60,000 bases of DNA, from NCBI RefSeq assembly GCF_030272615.1, contig NC_081412.1, positions 38,882,911-38,942,910 of the forward strand, written 5' to 3'. The stretch is from Cryptomeria japonica. Taxonomy: Eukaryota > Streptophyta > Pinopsida > Cupressales > Cupressaceae. Below the pieces are notes generated by a model, which worked only from the letters and a program-made list of their open reading frames with translations, made no database searches and was not told where the DNA came from. Of this stretch, positions 1 to 11,008 are shown one piece after another; the stretch's first letter is position 1; each line of letters opens with the position of its first letter. The translations under genes were made by a program, and so were the position numbers.

Positions 1-1
1 A

Positions 2-1000
2 GCTGAAGATCTGGTAAAAGACAAAGATCATGAGATCTCCAAGATGAAGCAAGAAATCAATACCCTTACTGCTCATCTTCAGGAGAGTAAAGTGGAAAAA
101 GAAGAAATGCAAGGTGAACTAAACATGGCTATTTCTAAGAATGCAACCTTGATGGAATCTAATACTGCTATTTCCAAGGAACTTATTGAGTCAAAGGAGA
201 TACTTGCCAAATTCAATCAGAGTACTGCTAAGCTAGAGCAAAACCTAGAATCAGCAAAGCCAATAAAGAATACCACTGGACTTTATTTCTCTAGATATGA
301 GAAAGGTGAGACCTCTAGAACAAAAGCTAAAGCATCAAAGAAGCAACTGACATCCAAGGATAAAGGTAAGCAAAAATTTAAACCTATCTGCCTTAATTGT
401 CTCAAAGAAGGACATACTACCAATGTGTGTAGAAGCAAGGCCTACAACAATTTTCTTTATTTTCAAAAAAATATGCCTAGATCCAATAGATTCAATGGAA
501 ATTGTTATGCATGCAACAAGTTTGGGCATAGAGAATTTGAATGCAGATCAGTTTTGCACAACACTAGAAGATATCCTCCAAGGATTCAAGGAGTTATTCC
601 GGAATTTCCTGTGAACTGGAATCCCAACCGATATAATACCTATGACCATCGGTCAGTTGGTTATCAAAAGACAACTAGTTGGAAAGAAACTTGTTTGATC
701 TGTCATGGTAGCGATCACACTACTGCAACATGCAGAAGAAAGAATGGAAGTATGAATAACGGACCATGGAGAACACCTAGATTGGTATGCTATCATTGCA
801 ACAAACTGGGACACACTGTCAAAACTTGCAGATTGAGAGAGAACCTATCAGATGATATACCGATCACTCCAGAAGGGAAGATTGATATCGAAACCGTTCA
901 AACAGAAATGAATAAAACTTGGAAAAAGAAATCAAAAGAAGAGTCACAGAATGAACCTGTTTCTGCACCTAGTGTGGAAGTCTCTGAACTGACAAACTGA
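2..1000 (+). CDS. Copia gag polyprotein, SIRE/Maximus-like, cut by left window edge
   Basis: This frame is open to the left edge, so the true start lies outside the window; the first Met is at 44 and the stop is at 998-1000. The N-terminal third is Glu/Lys/Ser-rich and looks like a coiled coil. Then come four CCHC zinc knuckles (C-x2-C-x4-H-x4-C) at 389-430, 503-544, 692-733 and 788-829, for example CLNCLKEGHTTNVC. Such knuckles bind retroelement RNA in the nucleocapsid. A coiled coil followed by knuckles is the usual layout of plant SIRE/Maximus copia gag, although four knuckles is more than the common one or two. In that family gag normally runs into protease, integrase and RT; here the frame stops and no pol follows. 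The reading frame is intact, unlike the frame downstream. Membership of copia rests also on the polypurine tract and LTR at 4869-6045. Confidence 0.78.
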   Translation, partial: AEDLVKDKDHEISKMKQEINTLTAHLQESKVEKEEMQGELNMAISKNATLMESNTAISKELIESKEILAKFNQSTAKLEQNLESAKPIKNTTGLYFSRYEKGETSRTKAKASKKQLTSKDKGKQKFKPICLNCLKEGHTTNVCRSKAYNNFLYFQKNMPRSNRFNGNCYACNKFGHREFECRSVLHNTRRYPPRIQGVIPEFPVNWNPNRYNTYDHRSVGYQKTTSWKETCLICHGSDHTTATCRRKNGSMNNGPWRTPRLVCYHCNKLGHTVKTCRLRENLSDDIPITPEGKIDIETVQTEMNKTWKKKSKEESQNEPVSAPSVEVSELTN

Positions 1001-1433
1001 GCTTCAGAAAATCTTAGGGGGAACATATCAGTGAAATATTTCAAACCCCCAATTTATATCAGTAAAGACCTTAACCGGTATATGTTACCTATCAGTCGGC
1101 AGAAGATTTGAAGTAGTAAAAGGCAAAATTAGGGTTTATGCCCTAGCGGTGATGCATTTATTACGATTGGTGAGAGTTGTTTAAAAGGGATTTTTGTCAT
1201 CATTATCACTTATCTATTTTTGAAAGAAGAATTTTTCAAGAGAAGAGCAACCAGAGCGATTTGTCTAGCAGTTGACAAAATCTTGTGTGAATTCTTGCAA
1301 CCATCTTCAAGTAATCAGTGAAGAACTCTAAGAGGTGAACTTGCAACTGAAGTGGTGTTTTGTGCACGACATTGGAAAATCTAAATTCCAGTTTGTGAAG
1401 GTATTTTCCAAAATTCTTACTTATCATTTTATC
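1001..1433. other. Spacer between gag and second long frame
   Basis: No coding frame is supported here. A complete copia element would have about 3 kb of pol at this point, and none is present. The stretch contains a G-rich run followed by AT-rich sequence and leads to the ATG at 1434. It may act as the leader or splice region for the second frame; that is inference. Confidence 0.5.
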
Positions 1434-4400
1434 ATGGCTTCTGTATCACACTCTAGTTCTAGTGCACCTGTAGATTCAGTCGAATTTCTTCAAAAGAAAA
1501 TGAAATACAATGCCCTATCTCAAATACCCGTCAGAGTTATTGTTGAGGGAGATATTTTAGGGTATACAGACTATAAATTGGAAGACCTAGGATCCCTAGT
1601 GATTTATTCCCAGCTAAGTTTGTTCTGTGGGGAAGACAAGAAGATCAAACCTGAGTATAGTGTCCTTGAGAAGATGAAACTGCACAATGCGATATATTTT
1701 TTGGAAGAGATCACAGAAGAACATATTCGCATCATCCTTAGCAGAGTGCATGGTGACAAGATGTATCTCGAGCGGACCCATGACACCACACCGGAAGCAA
1801 TTTATGTCATCGTCGGTTTCTACAATATTGGAGAGGTACCAACTCTATAGAAGGTCACCAAAATTGAAATGACAAAGCTCACCAGTTTTGTGAGTGACCA
1901 AAGGGCGATGACCGTCAACACCATCTTTCATGATCTGGTAAAATATGCTTGCATGGTGATTGGTTACCGGATATTTTATGCCAGTAGAATGAATTCTATC
2001 CCTACTGTTGTAGTGAATGCTTCTTACAGGATGATCAAGGAAGACACTACATTTGACCTATGTACTTGTCTATAGAAGCAATTGTTGTTGAATCTGAAGT
2101 CCATCAAATAGGACAATTCTCTAAGGTTCAGGTTTGGCCAACTTCTAGTCGGTTTATTCTTCTACTTTCAAGGTTATTTCCCTGGAGTAGGTGATGTTCA
2201 ATGGTCTATTGACCTACCAGTTTCCAGACAAATTAAGGAAAGTCTACAAGCAGTAGGAACTAGATATCCTGAGGTTCTAAATAAGTATTTTGATGAATTC
2301 AAATGAAAGATGAGCCAGAGAATGAAGGATATATGATGATATAGTGAAGAAGTATGAAGATGACATTTGCTTCACAATAAGGATAGATGAATGCATAATG
2401 GAAGCATTGGAACCAAAAAGGAAGTAGTTGGCTCTATGGGGTATGAAATGGTGAATGACATGTTGATCGGGTATGCCTCTACCCTACTTGCCTCACAACT
2501 GGATGCAAAGAAAAAGAGAACTGGTACCTACTTGGAGAGGGTCACACCGATTGAAAAACAAAAACAAAAAAAGGGCAAACCAGTGTCATCGGTATCTGCA
2601 CCGGTTATCTCTGTCAGTCCGAAAGTGACCAAGTGGTCACCAGCTAAGAAAAAACCTGAGATTATTATAGCAAAGGTATTTGAGAGGAAACAGAAATCCA
2701 GGAATCACTCACCGGAGTCAAAGGACACAGAACTGAAGGCTGAAACAAAGAAGACAAGACAATCAAGTAAGAAGGCGAAGTCTACCGGTAATGTACCTGC
2801 AACTTCTGCACCGATAAATATTGATATTACCTCTTATAAACCAATGACACATTGTCAAAGGACAATAAAGAATATTATGAGGAAAGTGCTTGATAATTTA
2901 GAGGAATGTTTTGATGATTTTAATGATAGTGAGAAAGAGGAGGTAGAATAGGAAGCCATTAAATACTTATGTATTAATGATCGGTCGCCATCTGAGATTA
3001 AATCGGTAACTCCAAATTATTTATATAATTCTTTAGATAATAAATGGCACATTGCCATTGAAAGAGAACAAGAGATCAAGGACAAAAATTTTGCACAATA
3101 CTTTCCTGATGCTTCAAATTCTGAGTTATTTAAAATTATGGATAAGAACAAAGGCATCTTCTTTATGAGAAGGAGACAACTCGAGTTACTAGAAGGTAAA
3201 ACTTCTAAAGTGGAAAAGGATACACACATACATGTGAAAGTTGCTAAGCAGGTTGACCAAGCACCGGACCTATCCTTAGACAAACTAGATGAGGTATTTG
3301 ACAGTCAAGGTGAAAGAGTGACATAACAAATTGACACTATTGGTGTTGATGCATTAGACAATGAGGATGTCACTCCTGACAAAGAGAAAGAGAAGCAGGA
3401 CAAAGAAAAAGTTGAGAAAGAGAAATGGGACAAAGAAAAAGCAGAGAAAGAACAAGAGGAAGAGAAAAAGAAAGAGGAAGATAGGAGAAAAGAGGTAGAG
3501 AAGAAGAAATAGGAAGAAAAGAAGAAAGAGGAAGAGAAGAAGAGAGAAGAAGATAAGAGAAAAGAATAAGACAAGAAGAAAGAAGAAGACAAGAGGAAGG
3601 AAGAAGAAAGGAAGAAGGAGGAAGAGAAGAAAAAACAAGAAGAGGAGCAAAAGAAGAAAGAAGATGATAAGAAAAGAGCAGAAGAGGAGAAGGAAGAAAA
3701 GAAGAACAAACAAGTGGAGATCAAAACAAAAGAAGGAGGGTAGACTCCTAAGGCAACCGGTGATCAAACCAAACAGGTTGATACCACCAGTCCTATTGAT
3801 CTAACTCTTGCAAGTCTAATTCAATCAGCAGATGAGTCTAAGCTACTATGAAGCATCAAACTTGTACAGGAGAGACTGGAAGAATTGTGAAGGAAGAAAG
3901 AACAGGATGTCATACAAACTATGGTTGACACCCTTACCAGTCTAATTCCTAGTACCAACCTCCCTAATACTGATTCCTCTCTATCCAAGCTCAAACTTCT
4001 TTGTACCATAGTGGAGGACCAGGTACAATGCTTGGAAGATGTTGTTGAAGCAACTGCAAAGAAGAACCATGAAAAGGCACTCAATACTGCCTTAGTCCAG
4101 CAAATGAATGATCTCTGGACACAAATACTGAAACAACGGAATGATATCAGTGTTGCTATGGATGAGGGCAAATTACTTTTGAGTAAAATCTGCCAACCCC
4201 ATCTATTTTGTGAAGATGTGCTCAAACAGAAAGCTCAACTCCAATCGAAGTTACAGGGATATATCAGCACCTTCAAGATGCCCTATGACTTATTCACTAC
4301 ATGTGGGCAAACGTTTCATGATTTTCAGTGTCAGACTACCAAGATGGACTGAGAGATCAGCAACTGGACTAAATATTTGCAGGAGCTTCAACTGCTCCTA

Positions 4401-4577
4401 TTACCTAAACTGCAGGTTCTTTAGAGATGTTTTCTCAACTTGGAAGCCATCACGGTAACTCAAGAGCTGAGTACCATCGATGCAATGGAAGAACTAGCAT
4501 TCTAGATGAAGACTGAAAGTGAGGTTGTTACCTCATTACTTGAGTCATGGACATTGGACATGAAAACTTGTATGTAG
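1434..4577 (+). pseudogene. Second long frame of a pol-less copia element, decayed, function unknown
   Basis: From the ATG at 1434 one reading frame can be followed for about 1,048 codons to a stop at 4575-4577. About twenty in-frame stops break it, and there is a short double frame change near 2330-2415. The open pieces (to 1850, 1869-2075, 2391-2951, 3138-3326, 3921-4352) are all in this same frame, which shows that they were one protein. The first 170 residues are globular and I do not recognise them. Residues about 350-500 are Lys/Ser/Pro-rich. 3390-3740 codes for an almost pure Glu/Lys/Arg/Asp stretch, a likely long coiled coil. The C-terminal part is helical with few charged runs. SIRE-type elements carry an extra 'envelope-like' frame with a coiled coil between pol and the 3' LTR, and the position matches that. 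I see no clear signal peptide or membrane segment. It could also be a captured host gene. Confidence 0.6.
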
Positions 4578-4881
4578 AACTTTAAATCTGTTTTTGAGAA
4601 ATTTCATTCCTTATTGTCATGAACATCTACTCTATTTTATTATATAAGGAAAAAGGGGTTATTTTGCATTACTTTGTCATTGTTGGCAAAGGGGGAGTAG
4701 TGTACATTAAAACTTTGGTGAATGTTACCATTTCATGCACTTGCTTGTAATTTTTGCAAAAGGGGTAGTGTATGTGCTTAGGGGGAGTAATTTTGATTGT
4801 AGCATCTTTTGTGTTATTGTTGTAAAGCACTTAGATGTCAAAATTTTCCTAAGTGTTGCCATTAATGCCAAAGGGGGAGAT
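4578..4881 (+). other. 3' untranslated region with repeated polypurine-tract-like motifs
   Basis: AAAGGGGGAG-type tracts occur at 4688-4697, 4757-4765 (weaker), 4779-4787 and 4869-4880. The last lies directly before the LTR at 4882 and is the expected primer for plus-strand DNA synthesis. The earlier ones are extra copies in similar sequence. Confidence 0.7.
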
Positions 4882-6045
4882 TGTTGGCATTTTGATGATG
4901 TTTTGATTGTCATTGATGGACACACACTTTCTTGTGTATGAGTTATGCTCAACCAGTAATTGTTCCAACCGGTATTGTGTATTATTGAATGTATAGTTTT
5001 TAGACTATCGGTTTTTTGTATAAAATGGTTTACTGTTCACAGATTGTATGAAGGCCACAAGCGGTATGAGAATCCCAAGCAGTTCGAGGAGCTCAAGCAG
5101 TAGTTAACTTTTTGATCAGAACACTATGATCTTCCAGTCTTCATTTTTGACAACTGGTAATCGATATATTGTATTAACTGGTATTACTCTGTGATGAGTT
5201 ACCAATCGGTATTACTATAATGTGTGATGAGTTATCATCCACCGACACTTTGGTGGTGTTTTTGTGTCGTGTTACCAAATGTGTCTAGATACACTGAACT
5301 TAAGAACTTGTAGTCTAATCCTATTGGACTGACATGATATCAAATTCCTTTATAAGGACATCATGTCTAGGGTTTGCATGTGAGATGTGTGATATGTGAG
5401 ACATAGAAGAGAAAAGGTTATGTACGATCATTGAAGAGAAGATTAGGTCTGTGTGAAGAGATAGAGTGTGGAGATATTGAAGGCTGAAGTAATGCTGAAA
5501 TGCATTAACAAGGAGCTATCAAGGATCTAATTAAGCAGACTATGCTATTAGCTAAATCATTCACTTGTTGATTACTCACATCTTCGACAAGTCTAGAGCC
5601 CTTAACTGGGTAGGCTCAGTAAAGCCTTTGTAAATCCTCTAACAAGGTGGTTCACAACTGTGGATCTGAAATCCTTTAACAAGGTAGTCTTTAACATGAC
5701 TTCTCTCCTAACAGAGATCTACATTCCTAATAGGATCTATTCTAGTGAAGAACATTGTATGACCTTAACCGATCTGACCTTAACTGGTCTGGTTTCTATT
5801 CTGCAGATAGTTACTTATGAATTTCTTCTCACCGTGGTTTTTCCTATTTGGGTTTCCACGTCATCTTGTGTTATGGTGATTGTGCTCTTGTGGGTGAATG
5901 CTTTATTTGCTATTTGGTTTGCATTTATCTTAACCAATTTATTAGTGAATCTGTTGTACCAGTTATTTGCTAAATTGTTTAAAAGTTTGTTTACACTATT
6001 TTTTGGCATACTAATTCACCCCTCCCCCTCTAAGTATTCATCATC
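4882..6045 (+). mobile_element. 3' LTR of the copia element (SIRE-like)
   Basis: It begins TGTTGGCATTTTGATG immediately after the polypurine tract, and resembles in its opening bases the LTR of the other copia element at 48505. A TATA-like TTTATAAGG lies at 5349-5357. The C-rich stretch at 6018-6031 (CACCCCTCCCCCTC) is the kind of sequence found shortly before the end of copia LTRs. The exact end is not defined: no CA terminus followed by a repeat of the flank can be identified, and the U5 end may be truncated. Open frames across 5660-6148 are not considered genes. Confidence 0.65.
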
Positions 6046-6289
6046 CTGTAGCCTTTCTATAGTTTTGATTCTTGCTTATCTTTTCCGCATAATGTTAGTT
6101 ACTACAGTAATGCAGAATAGCTATTGTAGGAAATTAGTGCATATATAGTGCAGACCCATTTCAAGTATTACATCCCTAGGTTAATAATCAAATGAACACT
6201 GGCTATGGAAATAGTGACTTTACCAAATGAATGTCCAAACTTTGGGTTGAGACTTCAACTAGAGTTATTATTCTTATTGTTGGGTTGAA
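6046..6289. other. Unassigned sequence
   Basis: AT-rich sequence between the copia LTR and the first recognisable bases of the A/B element. No coding frame, repeat or motif is supported. Confidence 0.4.
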
Positions 6290-6520
6290 CAATCATTTCT
6301 TCTAAAATTTCTAAATGTTATTTGAAATCAGAAACTAAAGAGGGTTTGAGTGATGCCACATGAAGAGTTTTAGAAGGCTCAGAAATTTATGATGAAACAG
6401 GGCTTTTGAGGCATGAATGTGTTTTCACAAAATTCCTGCATACTGATAGTTTGTTGTTCAACATTAAGGGGATTGCCAGAGGACAACAGTTTCGGGCCAT
6501 ACCAAAAAGACACAATTCAA
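6290..6520 (+). other. Tail of A/B element internal region, upstream of LTR A
   Basis: This stretch matches 17201-17429, which is the end of the open frame and 3' untranslated part of the A/B element. Here the frame carries stops and frame changes. Its presence upstream of LTR A means that LTR A is preceded by the 3' end of another copy, so the unit is part of a tandem arrangement instead of a simple LTR-internal-LTR insertion. Confidence 0.65.
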
Positions 6521-7528
6521 TGTTGAGAAAAGGCTGCTACTTCTCCCAGCCAGTAAATGGTTTTGTGTAAGTGTTTTTGGGCTCTACTTCTTGAGGTGGG
6601 ACTTTCTTGCCTCTGCATATTTGTAAATACATTTTTGGCTTTCTAAAGTTTTTGTTGTGTTACTTTGGTGTCGGTTTTGGCTTGTTGAGTGTTGCCCTGG
6701 TCCCCTCCACTCATCTGCAAGAAGCTCCATGTTCTATGTTTGTCTAGACTTTGTTACCCAATGGCTAGGCACTATTCTTCTTCTTTATCAGATACATGCT
6801 AGATTCTCTATGTCCTTTCAGTCCACATCCACAAACAGAGCCAATTGTTGGCTTGCCTATGGTCTCCCAAATTTAAAAATTTAAAGCCAAGCCCCATCTC
6901 ATGACCAAAGGTGAAATTTGCACTCTTTTCTCTTAATTATTTTTTCCATCACCTATTTGTAATGATGGAATTCCATAAAAGGAAGCATTTGAAGGAATTG
7001 TTGAACTATTGAATCAACAAAAGAGGTTTGAAGGTACAAGTTCAATTTCAGAGGTTCAAGATTTCAAATCCATTGGTTCAAAGTGCATGAGTTCAAAGGA
7101 TTCATATAGTTCAGAGAGTTCACTCGGTTCAATACTTCAATAGTTTTGGTAATTGAAAAACACAAGGTCAATTTTGAAGGTTCAAAATAGTTCTTCACAA
7201 ATAATGTGAATTTGTAGCTCCGTGAAGATGTATCAACAGCCCGATAAGGCATCCCCTATTATTTTAAATGAATAAGTATTGGTAAATGGAAAAAGTGGCC
7301 AATTCATTCCCAGCTTTGACAGAAGAATTCTTGTGGTTGTAAGCCGACTTATTCAAAAATATAGAAAAATGATGTTGACATGCCGTGTACTTGTCCTACA
7401 GGTCTTCTTTAGTGACACATTAAAATGTGTCGATAATGCGATACTAAGCACTGAAAGTGGGCTTCTATCTATTGTGAGCAGATTCATTATAAACACACAC
7501 TCCTCCATTATTATTTTCATATTGCATC
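6521..7528 (+). mobile_element. LTR A of the A/B element, left part (interrupted)
   Basis: It matches 17430-18438 at roughly 90-95% by eye. The start at TGTTGAGAAAA is a best guess because no strong polypurine tract precedes it. The LTR is split at 7528 by the palindromic insertion and resumes at 14439/14444. Without the insertion the LTR would be about 2.33 kb. Confidence 0.7.
7524..7528. repeat. Target-site duplication, left copy (GCATC)
   Basis: GCATC directly precedes the palindromic element; ACATC at 14439-14443 follows it. The uninterrupted copy of the site in LTR B (around 18440) reads TTGCATCAACTAAG, which fixes the junctions. Confidence 0.75.
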
Positions 7529-7905
7529 TATAGACACATAAATCTCTCCTCTTAATCAAATGAATATTTAGTATTTATTTAATTATTTAACCATCAATCA
7601 ATAATTAATTAAATTAATATTTAATTAATTCATCTTAACCCTCTTCTCCTATTAATTAAATAAATTATTTGATTTATTTGATTTAATTCACTTAACCAAA
7701 TTGAGAGCATTAATTGAATAAATAAATCATATTTATTTAATTAAATATTCTCTCACATTTAAATAAATATTTATTTAAATCCCCCAAAATCTCATCTCTC
7801 ACATTTAAATAAATTAACATTTATTTAAATCACCTTTATCCTCCACCCACTTGCATTTTCCTACAAATGCAAGTTGCACAACTATTTATCCTCACTCACT
7901 TGAAA

Positions 7906-8145
7906 CCTTTAATGGTTTCCCTTAAAGTCTTCAAACTTAATGACTTCCTTCTAGAGTCTTCTCAAGCCTTTAATGATTTCTCTTAAAGTCTTCAAACTCA
8001 ATGGCTTCCTTATGGAGTCTTCTTAAGCCTTATTGGTTTCCCTTAAAATCTTCAAACTTAATGACTTCTTTCTAGAGTCTTCTTAAGCCTTTAATGGTTT
8101 CCCTCAAAGTCTTCAAGCATTTAATGCTTTATCTTCTTTTTAATC
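7906..8145 (+). repeat. 61-bp tandem repeat in U3 of family G LTR, about 4 copies
   Basis: Units begin at about 7906, 7967, 8028 and 8088 and share CCTTTAATGGTTTCCC and GAGTCTTCTTAAG. The minus arm (13810-14040) also has about four units. The G element LTR at 42986-43150 has about three, and the solo LTR at 32302 lacks the block. Confidence 0.8.
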
Positions 8146-8886
8146 ATGTAAATAAATTAAGATTTATTTAAATAAAAATCTAAAATTCATATTCACATTT
8201 AAATAAATTAATATTTATTTAAATATCTATCCAAATGCAAATTACATCATTTAATTGAAATAAATGCTTTTATTTTAATTGAAAATCTCAAAATTCCTCC
8301 CACTTGCATTCTCCTACAAAATCCACTTGCATGCCTAAATCCCTTGTAGATTCTTCTAACTCCTTCTAATTAGCCTAATCCTATCCTAATCATTGTCACA
8401 TTCCTAAATAAAAGGAAGTTACTTCTCAAAAACCTCCAAAGTCTTCAATAACCATTAAAGACTTTATGACTTCAAATGGTTAACCTCTAAAGTCTTCCAA
8501 ACAATTAAAGGATCGTACATAACCATTTATTGTTAACTCGCCTTTTACCTTTGGTTAGAGACTTTCCTCTAACTTAACCATCCTTTTGACTCATGGGTCT
8601 CTTCAAAGCATTTATTTCTTTGACTAAGGTAACCTTTTAACTCTTGCACATTCATTTATACCTTGGATAAAAGGAATATCCATTAACCTACCCCTAATCC
8701 AACCCCCTAAGGTAACCATCATGTCTCCTCAAGCATTTAATGCTCCTTATCTCTCCTCTCAAGTCTCCTCATGGTGACACTTTTCAACATGAGATTGGGT
8801 TGAAAGTCTCACATGGATTGAATATCTTTCAATCCTAACCCTTGTTAAGATTCCTCAATCTTAACCTTTCATTTCCCCATTTCTTC

Positions 8887-8894
8887 TATAAATA
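8887..8894 (+). promoter_or_regulatory. TATA box of family G LTR
   Basis: TATAAATA in the context TTCTATAAATAGAAC, the plant consensus. It is conserved in all long G LTRs in the window (33165-33172, 43886-43893, and inverted at 13035-13042), so transcription of the element should start about 30 bp downstream. Confidence 0.7.
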
Positions 8895-9302
8895 GAACAC
8901 TTACCCTCAAGCAAAGAAGGAAGCATTAGAGTATTGTTGCTATACTGGTATTAGTATAGAGATTTTTCATAGCATCACTATCTACACTTGCATAGCATTT
9001 GTTTATCATATCCAACCATCTTGAATCTACATATGGCATCCATGGCTAGTGCTAAAAGCTGAGAGCTACACTCATTTGGGACTTGGAGAGGGGAGAAACA
9101 AGGGAGAAGCATCAAAAGGCATCATGGAAGCATCTTAGGGAGGCTCTTCTCCTTTCTTTTGTTTTGTTAAACTTCTTTCATGCTTTTTGAAATCTCTTTT
9201 CGTATATTTGGAATGGTTTTTAGTTCTTTGTTTTCATTTTATGGTTGAAACTAACTTATTAACATTGAACTTTGTTGTTGCCTTGTCCCCATTTCCATGA
9301 CA

Positions 9303-10815
9303 TCATTTGGTGAAGCCGACATGAATCAAACACTTTTATAACTTCAAGGACATTTTTTTTTTAGGCTTGTCAGCCCACCATGTGCACTAACTTATTTTGA
9401 ATGTTTTAGTTGCAAATTTTCAAATTTTTTTTGTCCAGGTTTTGGAAGGAGTTAGTTTAAAATATTTTAATTTCTCTGGTTTAAAACTTCATCTTTCTTG
9501 TTTTTCACAAAGGGATAAAAATAACTTCACATTTTCTATTTGGTGCAACTAAAACAAACACAACTTTTTCATTTGGTCCATAAAAAAAGAACTTCATCTT
9601 TCTTGTTTTTCACAAAGGGGTAAAAAGAACTTCACATTTTCTATTTGGTTCAACTAAAACAAACTCAACTTTTCATTTGGTGCATAAAAAGAACCTCACA
9701 TTTACCTTTTTGCTACAAAAGATACACGACTTTATTTTTGTTGACCAGGTTTTTTTTTCCAAAAGTTTGTCAAGTATCACACATTTTTATATCTTGGTTA
9801 AAAAGAACACCATTTTTGTTGGAGAAACATCTCCAAATAGTTAGATCACATTGCAATAAAAATCAGTTAAAAAGAACAAGTGTTTTCAGTGATTCGCACA
9901 GTTGTGCTAAGTTTGTCGAGTGGTCCTACTTCTAACACACACTATCCTCTCCCTTAGCTTTCGTGGTCCTAGGTGCAAGAGAAAAGTGTTAGTAACACTC
10001 AAAATTTTATCTTCTTAAGAGAGGCCTGTCAAGAGACACATCAATCTTGGGAATGACCTCGCATGGTAAATCCTTCGAGCCGCTATAAAAATTAGGCGAG
10101 AGTGAAAGTTGTAGCCTTGGGTATAGTTGTTCCTACAGTGTAACTTGCCGAAAGGACATATGGGCCCCACCACAAGTTACAAGGCTCTTAAGTGAGTCAC
10201 TGCAGAATGAACTTATGTCTAAAAATATCAAACATTACTAGACACTTTTTTATATAGAAACCCACCCACTCTATTGATTGAGGATATTTGTGATAAGTTC
10301 AGTGCAAGAGCATAGATGGTTTTGCTCCCAAGATACTCACCATACATATTTCGTTGAGTAGAAATGAGGCTTTTTGAAAGGCTACTTGTAGCTTGATAAA
10401 AGTGGCGACTCCTCCATCATAGGGATCATCTATTTGTTATGCTCCTGCAAGACTTAGTATATCACATCCTTACCTACCACAGTGGGATTCATAAAGAATG
10501 TAGTACCAAAGTCAAAGAAATATCAAGATGTGGGTTGAAATTATTGCAACTAGCCATTTGACCTTAGGGATAAAAAGTGTTTGAAGTGTCTTCTTTTTGT
10601 GTCAGACCAGTGATAAACTAAGCCAACTTTAGGCTTTTGGAAAAACATACAAAAGTATTTGAAAAAGGGTCAACAAGTTCAAAGATTGGGTTGATTTACA
10701 CCCACACCTATTTGTGCCTTTCTAAGCAAAATTATTGTGTTTGTGTGCTTGCTTTGTTTTCTTGTCAAAGAAATTCAAAACCAATTTAAGACCAAGTATT
10801 CATCCAACACAATTT
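9303..10815 (+). other. Family G primer-binding site and leader, plus arm
   Basis: A candidate primer-binding site TGGTGAAGCCGAC starts at 9308, six bases after the LTR. The other copies read TGGTGAACCCGACGT or TGGTGAACCTGATGT. I cannot name the tRNA. The leader holds two full copies of a ~105-bp tandem unit (9486 and 9591) plus a partial one. It stops at 10815 within AATTT, which is shared with the start of the opposite arm. Confidence 0.7.
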
Positions 10816-11008
10816 CCTTCTTTTGATAAAACTTGTCTATTGAGATAGAAAAATTTCCTTCTTTTGATAAAAGCCTTTGAAATCAATGGTCTTTTCTTCA
10901 AGTTGATATGTTGATGAAGATTCCTCTTTCTCAAGATTTGAATGATGGTCATATATTTGGTATCGTGTTGCACTTTGTTTTTGTTTTGTTGGTCAAATTT
11001 TTGATGTA
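10816..11008 (-). other. Palindrome spacer (extra leader sequence of minus arm)
   Basis: These 193 bp match, in reverse, the G leader around 45915-46090. They have no partner in the plus arm. A near-repeat of AATTTCCTTCTTTTGATAAA occurs at 10811 and again at 10852, right at the junction of the arms. Confidence 0.7.

Larger units (their letters stand above)
7529..9302 (+). mobile_element. Family G LTR, plus arm
   Basis: About 1,774 bp from TATAGACACATAAATC to TTCCATGACA. U3 opens with AT-rich, nearly palindromic blocks (7560-7850), followed by a 61-bp tandem repeat, a TATA box at 8887-8894 and U5. It matches the LTRs at 35897-44301 (Helitron removed), 59532-60000 and, in reverse, 12627-14438. 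Confidence 0.85.

Noticed and set aside
3305-3767. Two overlapping minus-strand frames rich in Ser/Phe/Leu
   Set aside because: They are the reverse of the Glu/Lys-coding purine-rich stretch of the plus-strand frame and have no independent support.
5660-6148. 162-codon hydrophobic frame that could suggest a membrane protein
   Set aside because: Falls within the U5 part of the copia LTR; T-rich DNA gives Leu/Phe/Val by composition.
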